A DNA stretch of 64,000 bases from JACPNO01 sp963825405 (GCA_963825405.1 CAWGTB010000011.1:248001-312000); one strand, 5' to 3'; shown: positions 8,913 to 18,760, counted from the first letter of the stretch. The notes: a model not told the origin generated them from the sequence alone. Numbers and translations are program-made.

Positions 8913-10349
8913 ATGCTGCGAGTTCGTTTCGCGCCTTCTCCCACTGGGTTTCTCCACATTGGCAGCGCGCGCACTTTCATCTTTAACTGGCTCTATGCCC
9001 GCCGTCATGGCGGGACTATGATCCTGCGCATTGACGACACCGATGTCGAGCGCAACACGCAGGCATCGCTCAATTCGATCTTCGAAGGTCTGAACTGGCT
9101 GGAGTTGGCATGGGACGAGCAGTACCGGCAATCCGAGCGGCTGGCGCTGCACCGGCAAGTCAGCCGAAGCGATTTTTAAGAAGGGCATGGCGTATCGCGA
9201 TTTCACGCCCGCGCAGACGGATGAAGGCGAGAAATCTCACGCCGGCGGGCCGTGGCTTTTTAACCCGGGCATGCGTGAGCTCACCGTCGAGGAGAGCGAT
9301 CGCCGTGCCGCCGCCGGTGAACCGTTCGTGATTCGCTACCGAGTGCCGCGCGAGACTCGGCACGATGTCTCCTTCCATGACGCGGTTTACGGCGAGCAGA
9401 CCAAGCTCACCGCCGACATCGAGGATTTCGCGCTGTTGCGCAGCAGCGGCGGCGCCCACGTATCATCTGGCCTCCTGTGCCGACGATGCCGATCTGCGCA
9501 TCAGCCACATCATTCGCGGCCAGGATCACCTCACCAACACGTTCAAACACGTACTGATTTTCGAGGCTGCCGGAGTCGCACCGCCGCAATTTGCCCATCT
9601 GCCGCTGCTGGTCGCCCCGGATGGCACTAAGCTTTCCAAGCGCCGCCACGGGCCGGTGGTTAGCGTCACCACCTATCGCGACGCCGGATTTCTGGCGCAG
9701 GCCTTTGTGAATTTTATTTGTTTGCTGGGCTGGTCGCCGAAAGACGATCGCGAGAAGATGACGCGCCAGGACCTGATCGACGCATTCTCTTTTGAGGGCA
9801 TCAATCGCTCGAACGCCGTGGTTAATTTTACGGACGCCGATCCGTTCGATCCCAAAGCTGTCTGGTTGAATTCGCAATATATTTACGCGATGCCGGTCGA
9901 GGAATTGTCCGAGCGATTGCTGCCGTTCGCGTGCGCGGCCGGGTTTCGCGCGGAGCCTGGCAAGATGCTGGCGGTCACGCCGCTGATCCAGGAGCGCATC
10001 AAGCTGTTGCGCGACGTGGCGGCTGCCGCTGATTTTTTCTTTGTCGACGAGCTTGCGCCGTATGCTGCCGCTGAACTGATCCCACAAAAGGGCGATGCGG
10101 CAATGGCGCTGCGGGCCTTGCAGGCGGCGCTTCGGGTGCTGCCCGCGGCCGAGTTCTCCCACGATGCCCTGGAAGCCGCGCTGCGCGCCGAATCCGTAAA
10201 CCTCGGAATTAAAGCCGGACAGATGTTTCAGCCCATTCGCGTCGCAGTATGCGGGCGCAAAAACGCCCCGCCGCTGTTTGCCACGATGATCGTGCTGGGC
10301 CGGGATACGTGCCTGCGAGCGCATTGAGAAAGCCATTCAGAAACTATGA
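8913..10349 (+). CDS. gltX: Glutamyl-tRNA synthetase (three frameshifts)
   Basis: GltX charges tRNA-Glu. ATG 8913 gives VRFAPSPTGFLHIGSARTF with the HIGH-type motif HIGS, then ILRIDDTDVERN. The catalytic KMSKS-type motif is seen as GTKLSKRRHG. The frame steps +1 near 9160, 9456 and 10310; the pieces join without loss into about 477 residues, the expected size. The last step gives ERIEKAIQKL and TGA 10347-10349, which overlaps the glnS ATG at 10346 as ATGA. Since this gene is essential in nearly all bacteria, the three breaks are the best argument that the frameshifts are sequence errors. First gene of a tightly coupled three-gene set with glnS and a carbamoyltransferase. Confidence 0.9.
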
Positions 10350-12052
10350 GTACGCCGAATCCCGAAACGCCGGCAGCGTCGAATTTTGTCCGCGAGATCG
10401 TCATCGAAGATTTAAAGACCAACAAATACGACGGCCGCGTGCACACGCGCTTTCCGCCGGAGCCGAACGGATATTTGCACATCGGCCATGCCAAATCGAT
10501 CAATTTGAATTTTGGGCTGGCGGCGGAATTTGGCGGCAAATGCAATCTGCGGTTCGACGATACCAATCCGAGCAAGGAAGAGACCGAGTACGTCGATTCG
10601 ATCATCGAAGACGTCCGCTGGCTGGGCGGCGACTGGGAAGACCGGCTCTTCTATGCCTCGGATTATTTCGATCAGCTCTACGCGTGGGCCGTGCAGCTCA
10701 TCCAGAAGGATAAGGCGTTCGTTTGCGATTTGAACGCCCAGCAGATTCGCGAGTATCGCGGCACGCTCACCGAACCGGGCCGCGAGAGCCCGTATCGCGA
10801 TCGCACGGTGGCGGAGAATCTGGATTTGTTCGAGCGCATGCGGGCTGGCGAGTTTGCCGATGGCGCGCGCACGCTGCGGGCCAAGGTCGATATGGCGTCG
10901 CCGAATCTGAACATGCGCGACCCGGTGATGTACCGCATTCTGCACGCCGAGCATCATCGCACCGGCAACAAATGGTGCATCTATCCGATGTACGATTTCG
11001 CCCACGGCCAATCGGATTCGATTGAAGGCGTGACTCATTCGATCTGCACGCTGGAATTCGAAGATCATCGTCCGCTCTACGATTGGTATCTGGATCAGTT
11101 GGGCATCTACCATCCGCAGCAGATCGAATTTGACCGGCTCAACCTCACCTACACGCTGCTGAGCAAACGCAAGCTGCTGACGCTGGTGCAGGAGGGCCGC
11201 GTAAACGGCTGGGACGATCCGCGCATGCCGACCATTACCGGCATTCGCCGCCGCGGCTACACTCCGGAAGCTCTGCGCAATTTCTCCCGAGCTATTGGCG
11301 TGTCCAAGACCAACGGCTCGACGGAGCTTGCCCTGCTCGAGCACTACGTCCGCGAGGATTTGAACAAGCGCGTGCCGCGCGTAATGGCTGTGCTGCGGCC
11401 GTTGCGCGTGGTGATCGAGAATTATCCCGAGGACCAGGTTGAGGAGATGGACGCGGTCAACAATCCGGAAGATGCCGCCGCGGGCACGCGCAAAGTGCCG
11501 TTCTCGCGCGTCCTGTATATTGAGCACGACGATTTCCGCGAAGATCCGCCCAAGCAGTATTTCCGGCTGTCTCCCGGCAAGGAAGTCCGGCTGCGTTACG
11601 CTTATTTCATTAAATGCACCAGCGTGGTGAAAGACGAAAAGACCGGCGAGATTCTGGAGGTCCGCTGCACTTACGATCCGGCAACTCACGGCGGCAACGC
11701 GCCCGATGGACGCAAAGTGAAATCGACGATTCACTGGGTTTCCGCTGCGCATGCGATTGATGCGGAAGCGCGGCTGTACGAGAATCTATTCGCAGTCGAG
11801 AACCCCAGCGCCGTTCCCGAAGGCCAGGATTTCACGGTGAATCTGAATCCGAATTCGCTGGAGGTGGTGACAGGCTGCAAGTTGGAACCGAGCCTGACCG
11901 GCGCGCCGGCGGGCAGCCGCTACCAGTTCGAGCGGCTCGGCTATTTCTGCGTCGATCCGGATTCGACGGCCGAGAAGCTGGTCTTCAACCGCACGCTGGC
12001 GCTGCGCGACACCTGGGGCAAAATCGAAAAAGCGCAGCAGGGAAGAGCATGA
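10346..12052 (+). CDS. glnS: Glutaminyl-tRNA synthetase
   Basis: Intact, 568 residues (E. coli GlnS has 554). FPPEPNGYLHIGHAKSINLN carries the HIGH motif near residue 40, followed by NLRFDDTNPSKE, and LLSKRKL near residue 275 is the KMSKS motif. The C-terminal beta-barrel anticodon domain includes RVLYIEHDDFRED and ends FERLGYFCVDPDS. It charges tRNA-Gln directly, so this organism should not need the transamidation route for Gln. ATG overlaps the gltX stop, and the glnS TGA (12050-12052) overlaps the next ATG, so all three genes are probably translationally coupled. Confidence 0.95.
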   Translation: MSTPNPETPAASNFVREIVIEDLKTNKYDGRVHTRFPPEPNGYLHIGHAKSINLNFGLAAEFGGKCNLRFDDTNPSKEETEYVDSIIEDVRWLGGDWEDRLFYASDYFDQLYAWAVQLIQKDKAFVCDLNAQQIREYRGTLTEPGRESPYRDRTVAENLDLFERMRAGEFADGARTLRAKVDMASPNLNMRDPVMYRILHAEHHRTGNKWCIYPMYDFAHGQSDSIEGVTHSICTLEFEDHRPLYDWYLDQLGIYHPQQIEFDRLNLTYTLLSKRKLLTLVQEGRVNGWDDPRMPTITGIRRRGYTPEALRNFSRAIGVSKTNGSTELALLEHYVREDLNKRVPRVMAVLRPLRVVIENYPEDQVEEMDAVNNPEDAAAGTRKVPFSRVLYIEHDDFREDPPKQYFRLSPGKEVRLRYAYFIKCTSVVKDEKTGEILEVRCTYDPATHGGNAPDGRKVKSTIHWVSAAHAIDAEARLYENLFAVENPSAVPEGQDFTVNLNPNSLEVVTGCKLEPSLTGAPAGSRYQFERLGYFCVDPDSTAEKLVFNRTLALRDTWGKIEKAQQGRA

Positions 12053-13633
12053 TCATTTTGGGAATCGGCGGCATCCTGGGCGACGCCGCCAGCGCCATTT
12101 TGAAGGACGGCCAACTGGTCGCAGCGGTTGAGGAATCCAAAATCTCGCGGCGTGCGCGCGGCGAAAGCCAGCACCTTCCCGAAGAAGCGATTGCCGCCTG
12201 CCTCGCGCTGGCGAAAGTGAAAGCCGACGCGGTCGACTGCGTCGCGGTGGCGCGGCCGATGTCCGCCGGACCCGAAGAAGACGTGCATTTGCAATTGCGC
12301 GCGCGCTTTCCGGCGAGCCGGATGGCGCTGGTGGATCATCACGTCGCACATGCCGCATCCGCCTACTACGCGTCGGGATTTGACGAGGCCAGCTGTGCTG
12401 ACTCTCGATCGCCGAGGCGATTTCCGCTGCGGAGCGCGCTGGCTGGGCTCCGGCAATCAACTCACGCTCGAACAGGAACTTTATTTTCCCGATTCGCTCG
12501 GCGATTTGTATGGGCGTGTCACTGAGCTACTGGGCTTCACCGCCAACGCCGACGAGCACAAAGTGCAATGGCTGTCTGCGGCGGGCGATGGCCAACATCG
12601 CGATCTGTTTCTGGAAATTCTAGGCGGAGCCGGAGACGAGTGGCCGCGCCTCGACCGCTCTTTCTTCGACGCGGCGCGCCTGACGCAGGGCGGATTCAGC
12701 GCCCGCTTCTTTGAGCGCCTGGGACTGGCGGATGGAGCCGCCATTCCGGCAGGCATGCGCGCAGCCGTTGCCGGGGGCTTGCAGAAGGCGATCGAAGAAA
12801 CCGTGATCCGGATGGCGGGCCGCGGCGGCAACCTGTGTTTCGCCGGCGGCCTGGGCATGAATGCGCTGCTGGTGCGCGCTCTGGAGCGCTCGGGAAAATT
12901 TGCGCGCGTGTTCGTGCAGCCGGCGGCGGGCAATGCCGGCACTGCTCTGGGCGCAGTGCTGCACGCCTGGCACGGACTTTATCGGGAAACGCGGCGGGTA
13001 TCGTTGGGTAATCTCTGCCTCGGCCCAAGCTATGAAGCCGAGCAGATCAAGCAGGTACTCGAAAACTGTAAACTGCGCTTCCGCTATCTGCTGACCACAG
13101 GCGAAGTGATCGACGCCGCCGTGGGCCTGCTGGGCGAAAACAAGATTCTGGCGTGGATGCATGGCCGCATGGAATTCGGTCCGCGGGCGTTGGGGAATCG
13201 CAGCATTCTGGCGTCGCCGCTTGATACCTACTCGACGGAAAATCTGAATCAGTACATCAAACACCGCGAGGCATTCCGCAAATTTGCGGCGTCGGTGCCG
13301 GCCGAAGTTGCCGCGGAATATTTTGAAGTCGGCGAGAACGCGCGCTTCCTGGCAACGGTGGGTAGCGTTCGTCCGGCTTACCGCGATCGTTTTCAAGGCG
13401 CGATTCTGGCGGGCGATCTGGTCCGCGTGCACGCCGTCTCCGAAGAAGATAATCCCTTGTACTGGAAACTGCTGCACGCCGCAGGCAAGAAGACCGGTCT
13501 GCCGGTGCTGTACAACACGTCGTTCAACTTGTTCCACGACCCGCTGGTCTGCACGCCGCGCGATGCCGTGCGGAGCTTTTATTCCTCCGGCATTGATGCT
13601 ATGTTCGTGGGGAATTTCCTGCTGCAGAAGTGA
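12049..13633 (+). CDS. Carbamoyltransferase of the NodU/CmcH/TobZ family (one frameshift)
   Basis: The family transfers a carbamoyl group from carbamoyl phosphate through an adenylate. The N-terminal ASKHA (Kae1-like) domain begins MIILGIGGILGDAASAIL and has VDHHVAHAASAYYASGF, whose H-x-x-x-H binds metal. The C-terminal domain has WMHGRMEFGPRALGNRSILA and PVLYNTSFN, both hallmarks. The frame moves +1 near 12393 (an extra A in GAGGCCAGCTGTG). About 527 residues. One oddity: the first loop reads GGILGDAAS where relatives usually have a His-Asp pair, so the His is missing. Translationally coupled to glnS, an unusual partner. Substrate unknown; tRNA or small-molecule carbamoylation are both possible. 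Confidence 0.82.
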
Positions 13634-13648
13634 TAGTCTAAGGCGCAT

Positions 13649-15199
13649 ATGAAGTGCTGGATCGCTCTGTTAGTGCCGCTGGCGCTGGCTGCGCAGACGC
13701 CGCGCCTGGATGATCTGAAGCGCGAAGCCGTCGGCGAAGTCGACAAGATGCGCGGCTTCACGCAGCAGATGGTGGATCAAATCTTCAGCTATGGCGAGCT
13801 GGGGTTTCAGGAAGTCCAGACTTCGGCTTATGTCACCGGCCTGCTGGAAAAGAATGGCTTCAAGGTCGAGCGCGGCATCGCCGGAATTCCTACTGCCTGG
13901 ATGGCAAGCTTTGGATCCGGTAAGCCGGTCATCGCCTTTATGACCGATATCGATGGTATTCCGAAGGGCTCGCAGAAGCCTGGCGTGGCGTATCACGACC
14001 CGATCGTCGAAGGGGCGCCAGGCCATGGCGAGGGCCACAATTCCGGGCAGGCGGTGAATGTCACAGCGGCAATCGTGCTCAAAAAGCTGATGGAAGCGAA
14101 TCACCTCGCGGGCACGATACGCCTGTATCCCGGCGTGGCGGAAGAGTTGGTGGCGACTAAAGCGTTCTTTGTACGGGCCGGTTATTTCAAGGATGTCGAT
14201 CTGGTGCTGGGATGCCATGTGGGCAATCGCTTCGCGACTAGCTATGGATTAGGCGAGACGTCGAGTGGACTGGTCTCGGTGCTGTATTCGTTCCACGGCA
14301 AGGCCGCGCACGCGGCGGGGGCACCGTGGGAAGGCAAGAGTGCGCTCGACGCGGTTGAGCTGATGGACGCGGCCTGGAACATGAAGCGCGAGCATCTGCG
14401 CACGCAGCAGCGCTCGCACTACGTGATCGTGAATGGCGGGGATCAGCCCAATGTCGTGCCGTCGGAAGCCTCGGTCTGGTACTACTTCCGCGAACTGGAT
14501 TTTCCGCATATCAAAGAGATGTACGAACTCGGCAACACGATGGCGCAGGCGGCCGCGGCGATGACCGGGACCACGGTGGATCATCGCGTGCTTGGATCGG
14601 CATGGCCGACGCATTTCAATAAAGTGATTGCCGACGTGCAGCAGAAAAATATCGAAGCGATTGGAATGCCGGAATGGAGCGATGCGGATCAGACTCTGGC
14701 CAAAGCGCTGCAAAAAGAGATCGGCGCGAAGGCGGATGGCCTGGAGCACCAGGTGAAGCCGCTCGAGCCGCCGAAGGAATCGCGCGGCGGACCATCCGAC
14801 GATATCGGCGATATTTCCTGGAACGTGCCGACTGTGTACATGAACTATCCCGCGAACATTCCCAATCTGCCCGGACATAGCTGGCCCAATGCCGTGGCTA
14901 TGGCTACGCCCATTGCGCATAAAGGCTCAACGGCCGGGGCCAAGGTGCAGGCGACGACGGCGCTCGATTTTCTGTTACGGCCTGAGCTGGTGACGCAAGC
15001 GTGGGATTACTTTCGCGACGTGCAGACCAAAGACATAAAATACGCACCGTTGATTGAACCTGGCGATCAACCTCCCATCGAGATGAACAAAGAGAAGATG
15101 GATAAGTTCGCGCCGCAGCTGAAGCCGTACTATTACGATCCGGCGAAATATAAGACTTATTTGGAACAGCTGGGAATCAAATATCCAACGGTGCGCTAA
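13649..15199 (+). CDS. Secreted M20-family amidohydrolase/peptidase (AbgB-like)
   Basis: Intact, 516 residues, with a short signal peptide (MKCWIALLVPLALAAQTP). Dinuclear-zinc M20 features in order: FMTDIDGIPKGSQ (Asp), GEGHNSGQAVN (His), YPGVAEELVATK (Glu pair), GCHVGNRF (His), and a final NLPGHSWPN (His). The lid domain in between has FHGKAAHAAGAPWEG. The overall layout matches the aminobenzoyl-glutamate hydrolase B/amidohydrolase branch, but export suggests it acts on peptides or amides outside the cytoplasm. It follows the carbamoyltransferase by 15 bases and may be transcribed with it. A hairpin directly over the stop codon probably ends the transcript. Confidence 0.85.
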   Translation: MKCWIALLVPLALAAQTPRLDDLKREAVGEVDKMRGFTQQMVDQIFSYGELGFQEVQTSAYVTGLLEKNGFKVERGIAGIPTAWMASFGSGKPVIAFMTDIDGIPKGSQKPGVAYHDPIVEGAPGHGEGHNSGQAVNVTAAIVLKKLMEANHLAGTIRLYPGVAEELVATKAFFVRAGYFKDVDLVLGCHVGNRFATSYGLGETSSGLVSVLYSFHGKAAHAAGAPWEGKSALDAVELMDAAWNMKREHLRTQQRSHYVIVNGGDQPNVVPSEASVWYYFRELDFPHIKEMYELGNTMAQAAAAMTGTTVDHRVLGSAWPTHFNKVIADVQQKNIEAIGMPEWSDADQTLAKALQKEIGAKADGLEHQVKPLEPPKESRGGPSDDIGDISWNVPTVYMNYPANIPNLPGHSWPNAVAMATPIAHKGSTAGAKVQATTALDFLLRPELVTQAWDYFRDVQTKDIKYAPLIEPGDQPPIEMNKEKMDKFAPQLKPYYYDPAKYKTYLEQLGIKYPTVR

Positions 15200-15215
15200 G
15201 TGGGCTGTCCCACTT
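15198..15215. terminator. Short hairpin shared by two convergent genes
   Basis: AAGTGGG (15198-15204) and CCCACTT (15209-15215) form a 7-base stem with a CTGT loop between the M20 gene and the convergent DUF420 gene, overlapping both stop codons. There is no T-run on either side, so termination strength is uncertain. Confidence 0.4.
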
Positions 15216-15631
15216 TACATTCGATACAACATCACGTACACCACCACACCCGTCACGCTGACGTAGAGCCAGATGGGCAGGGTTACGCGCGCGATCTTGC
15301 GGTGGCGGTCGAAACGCGCGGCCAGGCCGCGGCGCAGCGTGACAATCGCCAACACCGGGACGGACGCGGCTAGCACCGTGTGCGTGAAAAGGATGGTCAG
15401 ATAGACCGTGCGCATCGTGCCTGTGCCGGGATAACGTACCGAGCCGACCTGAAAGTGATACACCAAGTAGCACACTAGAAAAACCGTGGATGTCGTGAAC
15501 GCCGCGATCATGAAACGGCGGTGCAGGTTGGGCTTGTGCTGGCGGATCAGGATATAGCCGCACACCAGCAGCACCGTCGTGATGGCGTTCAGCGTAGCGT
15601 TAATGGTGGGAAGATCGTGAACCGAGATCAC
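15215..15631 (-). CDS. DUF420 membrane protein (CtaM-like, oxidase assembly)
   Basis: 138 residues with about four membrane helices (TTVLLVCGYILIR, IAAFTTSTVFLVCYLVY, TVYLTILFTHTVLAASVPVLAI, LPIWLYVSVTGVVVYVML). Conserved His and Tyr sit around RQHKPNLHRRFM and CYLVYHFQVG. The pattern is that of DUF420, whose Bacillus/Staphylococcus member CtaM is needed for heme A-containing oxidase activity. GTG start at 15631 overlaps the SCO1 stop as GTGA. Last gene of the minus-strand respiratory operon, where it fits beside ctaA, ctaB and SCO1. Confidence 0.85.
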   Translation of the reverse strand: MISVHDLPTINATLNAITTVLLVCGYILIRQHKPNLHRRFMIAAFTTSTVFLVCYLVYHFQVGSVRYPGTGTMRTVYLTILFTHTVLAASVPVLAIVTLRRGLAARFDRHRKIARVTLPIWLYVSVTGVVVYVMLYRM

Positions 15632-16173
15632 GATTTTTCTCTCACCAGGCGCTGGATATCGCGCGCGACTGCTGTCACCGGCGACTCGTCGGACGTTCCA
15701 TAGTAGCCGCGAATGCGCCCCTGGCGATCCACCAGCACGAAGCGTGTGCTGTGATTGAGCGTGCCATCCACATTACCGAGCTTGAACGCGTTGCGGGCCA
15801 GCGTGTCGAGAGTGGGGCGATCACCGGTTAGGAAAAACCAGCGGCCGGCCTCGGCGTGAAAGCGCTGGGCATACGTCGCCAGCACGGGCGGCGTGTCGCG
15901 ATCGGGATCAACGGTGAAAGAAACCAGGCGCGCGTTGGGAGAAAGCGATTGCACCTGGCGCATCAGCGAACTCATGCGCGGGCACGGCCCGGTGCAGGTG
16001 GTGAAAATGAAATCGGCAACCCAGATTTTTCCGTTGAGCGACGCGCGATCGAACGGCTGGCCGGCCTGATCGGTCAAACGAAAATCGGGGACGTTGCCGA
16101 AAATAGGCAGCGGCGCAGGCCCGGCGCAACCGGCTAGAAACAGTAACGGCAGGCAGAGGGCGAGAAACTTCAC
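15628..16173 (-). CDS. SCO1/SenC copper chaperone lipoprotein
   Basis: SCO proteins deliver copper to, or reduce, the CuA site of cytochrome oxidase. GTG 16173 starts a lipoprotein signal peptide (KFLALCLPLLFLAGC). The thioredoxin-fold domain has FTTCTGPCPRMSSL with the CxxxC pair, DPDRDTPPVLATYA, and the copper-binding His in GTLNHSTRFVLVD. 181 residues. The frame is open much further upstream but that part overlaps ctaB, and GTG 16173 overlaps the ctaB stop as GTGA, which fixes the start. Confidence 0.92.
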   Translation of the reverse strand: MKFLALCLPLLFLAGCAGPAPLPIFGNVPDFRLTDQAGQPFDRASLNGKIWVADFIFTTCTGPCPRMSSLMRQVQSLSPNARLVSFTVDPDRDTPPVLATYAQRFHAEAGRWFFLTGDRPTLDTLARNAFKLGNVDGTLNHSTRFVLVDRQGRIRGYYGTSDESPVTAVARDIQRLVREKS

Positions 16174-17033
16174 CGCAGCGGACGGTCCAGCAGCATCAGA
16201 CCGTAGAGCAGAGGCAAATAGATAACCGACGCCATCAGCACGCTGCGCGCGCGCAGGATGGTGCGATCGACCGCCACGCGCACGCCCGAATAGAGAAACC
16301 ACAGGCCCAGCGCGAAGGCGCCGAAAATATAAATCTTGCCGGACATGCCAAGGAATCCCGGGATCAGGCTCACCGGAACCAGCAGCATACCGTAGAGCAC
16401 GATTTGATTCGCAGTACGCTGTCCATCGGGCTCGACTACGGGCAACATAAGGATGCCGGCGCGCGCGTAATCTTCGCGATACATCCAGGCAATGGCGTAA
16501 AAATGCGGGAACTGCCAGAGAAACAGAATCGCGAACAGCACCCACGCTTCAGCCGTCAGATGCCCGCTGGCTGCCGCGAATCCGATCATGGGCGGCATGG
16601 CGCCCGGAAACGCGCCGACGGTTGTCGAAAGCCAGGAGCGCTGCTTGAGCGGCGTGTACAAGAATAGGTAGCTGGCCAGCGTGACTGCGCCCAAAACGCC
16701 GGAAAGCAGGTTGACAAAAAATGCCAGCTCGGCGAAACCTACGATCGAAAGGGCGATACCGAATGCCAGCGCGCGGCCGGGCAAAAGGCGTCCGGCTGGA
16801 ATGGGACGGTCGGAGGTGCGGCGCATGTGGCGATCGGCGTCGCGCTCGTACCATTGATTGAGCGCCGCGGTGCCCGATGCGATCAAGCCGGTTCCCACCA
16901 GCGTGTGCAGCATCGTCCACCAATTGATTTGCGCCAGAGGCACGCCATGCAGTCCGAAGAAATAGCCTACGGCGGCGCTCATGAGAATCAGCCAGGTGAT
17001 ACGCGGCTTGGTGAGGGCGATGTAATCTCTCAT
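16170..17033 (-). CDS. ctaB: Protoheme IX farnesyltransferase (heme O synthase)
   Basis: Integral membrane UbiA-family prenyltransferase, 287 residues. MRDYIALTKPRITWLI opens the protein, and the first Asp-rich motif NQWYERDADRHMRRTSDRPI near residue 60-80 is diagnostic for CtaB/Cox10. A second polar loop is YREDYARAGILMLPVVEPDG. Seven to nine membrane segments. It makes heme O from protoheme for the oxidase, feeding CtaA. Its ATG overlaps the ctaA stop as ATGA. Confidence 0.95.
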   Translation of the reverse strand: MRDYIALTKPRITWLILMSAAVGYFFGLHGVPLAQINWWTMLHTLVGTGLIASGTAALNQWYERDADRHMRRTSDRPIPAGRLLPGRALAFGIALSIVGFAELAFFVNLLSGVLGAVTLASYLFLYTPLKQRSWLSTTVGAFPGAMPPMIGFAAASGHLTAEAWVLFAILFLWQFPHFYAIAWMYREDYARAGILMLPVVEPDGQRTANQIVLYGMLLVPVSLIPGFLGMSGKIYIFGAFALGLWFLYSGVRVAVDRTILRARSVLMASVIYLPLLYGLMLLDRPLR

Positions 17034-17953
17034 GACCTCACCGCGAATCCCGCTGGTTCGATTCCCTCAGTCGCCCAACGCACATTGCGAAATATCTGAA
17101 TGGCCATGACCACGCTGGCAGCAAGTGTCAGCGCTCCGGCGGCGACATGCAGCACGGTGAACGTCACCATCACTTGCATGGGTTGAACGGCGTCCGCCGT
17201 GATGATGCGGCTCATGTAGGCCGCAATGCCGAGAAACACCTGCACAAAGGTGACTCCCAGCAGAGTCAGCGCACCGGCACGCAACGCGGGCTGTTCAGAG
17301 TAGCGCATTAAGATCAGTAGAGTCACCCACAGTATCACACCCGTGGCCAGCAGCGCGCCTGCCACATGAGGGATCACACCCAAAGCTTTGTGCCGTGCCG
17401 CCGCGCCCAGAGCCACTTGGCCCAGAACGCACACCGGCGCCGCAATAGCCAGCCAGCGCAGCGGTGATTCACCCGCGTCGTCCACCGGCCGCGGGCCCCG
17501 CTGCCAAGCTTTCGAGGTGAAGAGCGCGATCGCAACGGTAGTCGAAAAGAATAGCTGCGCCAGACACGCGTGCGAAATGCTGACGGGTTTGGGCAGCATA
17601 AATTTCACCGTCATGCCGCCTAGCAGTCCTTGCAGAATGACCGCGCCTAAAGCTACCAGTCCCAGCCTGCGCAACCAGCGGCGCGGCTCGGCGCGATACA
17701 GAAAAATCACCAGGCCAATAGTGAGGAGACCAACGGTAGTGGCCACCATGCGATGGCCATGTTCATAGAAGATGCCGCCCTCCATGGGAGGCATGAGCTT
17801 CCCATAGGAGAGCGGCCAATCGGGCACGGAAAGACCTGCTTCATTGCTGGTGACCAGCCCGCCGGCCACCACCAGAAGTAACGTACAAAACGCCAACAGC
17901 ACCGCGTAGCGATGCAGCCAGACGCCGTTAGCTCTGCTTGAGTTCGAAATCAA
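17030..17953 (-). CDS. ctaA: Heme A synthase (COX15/CtaA family)
   Basis: 307 residues, eight predicted membrane helices. VAGGLVTSNEAGLSVPDWPL near residue 30-50 is the family hallmark, and the heme-ligand histidines appear in EHGHRMVATTVG, SHACLAQLFFS, HVAGALLATG and LHVAAGALT. It converts heme O to heme A. The TTG at 17953 is the furthest upstream start that fits, overlapping the preceding gene by 26 bases; no in-frame ATG lies before the first helix, so the start codon is the weakest part of the call. Confidence 0.92.
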   Translation of the reverse strand: MISNSSRANGVWLHRYAVLLAFCTLLLVVAGGLVTSNEAGLSVPDWPLSYGKLMPPMEGGIFYEHGHRMVATTVGLLTIGLVIFLYRAEPRRWLRRLGLVALGAVILQGLLGGMTVKFMLPKPVSISHACLAQLFFSTTVAIALFTSKAWQRGPRPVDDAGESPLRWLAIAAPVCVLGQVALGAAARHKALGVIPHVAGALLATGVILWVTLLILMRYSEQPALRAGALTLLGVTFVQVFLGIAAYMSRIITADAVQPMQVMVTFTVLHVAAGALTLAASVVMAIQIFRNVRWATEGIEPAGFAVRS

Positions 17954-18719
17954 CCGTCTTGCTTTCCTTGGCGCCGACTTCTACTTCCACATCCTTGGTA
18001 CCCAGCTTCTCGTGCCAAACCTGCAGGGTGTACTTTCCCGGGGGCAGGCCCTTGATGCTGAACGAGCCATCTTCGCCGGTGACGGCAAAGAACGGATGCC
18101 CGACCACGCCGATGTAGGAGCGCATCCAGGGATGCACGTTGCACTTCACGGCGATCATGACCTCCTCGCGGGCGAAGTGCTTCAACTTGGAATCGCCCTT
18201 AGGCGGCTGCGATTCGTTCCACTCCTGATTCACTTTGGGCAGCGGGTGGATGTTGTGGTTGGTGGGATCGCTATTGACGATCTTGATGTCCTGGTTGGTC
18301 ATTACGCCGATCACGTGAGGCTTGTACATGCAGCCTTCCTGATTCAGCTCGACCGGCGCAGCAGCGGCAGGCCACTGGCGGTCCGGCACGCCGGCCTTCA
18401 CCCAAACGAAGGCATAACGCACAGTGCCGTTGTCGTTAATGACCACTTCCTCGGACTTCTGCGGACCACCCGTGTGGGCTCGCGCGCAGGCCGGGTTGGC
18501 CGACATATCGATATTCTTCATTGCCGGCTTGTCCCCGGCGAAGCTCACTTTTCCGGTGACGGTGGCCGCGTTGGCGTCATCCATTGCCGTCGCCGGCGCT
18601 GCGGCGCTCTTAGCGTCTTCGGCTTTCTTAGTTTCAGCTTCCTTGGTGTTGCCTCCCCCGCCGCACCCGGCGAGGATCATGGCGGAAGCTACTCCCACAC
18701 TCAATAAGATTCGTTTCAT
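17928..18719 (-). CDS. Cupredoxin-like lipoprotein with carboxypeptidase-regulatory-like C-terminal domain
   Basis: Lipoprotein signal KRILLSVGVASAMILAGC, then an Ala/Lys-rich linker and a ~200-residue periplasmic domain. NHNIHPLPK and VKCNVHPWMRSYIG supply His, Cys, His and Met in the order of a mononuclear copper site. Next comes FFAVTGEDGSFSIKGLPPG, typical of carboxypeptidase-regulatory-like repeats, ending VWHEKLGTKDVEVEVG. I infer a membrane-tethered copper electron carrier between the Rieske/cytochrome b complex and the oxidase, given its place between the octaheme cytochrome and ctaA. Binding of copper is not proven by sequence. ATG 18719 is preferred; a TTG at 18728 is closer to the AAAGGAG sequence. 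Confidence 0.75.
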   Translation of the reverse strand: MKRILLSVGVASAMILAGCGGGGNTKEAETKKAEDAKSAAAPATAMDDANAATVTGKVSFAGDKPAMKNIDMSANPACARAHTGGPQKSEEVVINDNGTVRYAFVWVKAGVPDRQWPAAAAPVELNQEGCMYKPHVIGVMTNQDIKIVNSDPTNHNIHPLPKVNQEWNESQPPKGDSKLKHFAREEVMIAVKCNVHPWMRSYIGVVGHPFFAVTGEDGSFSIKGLPPGKYTLQVWHEKLGTKDVEVEVGAKESKTVDFELKQS

Positions 18720-18760
18720 TTCAGACAAAATTCTCCTTTTCTAACCAGTGCAATTTCATT

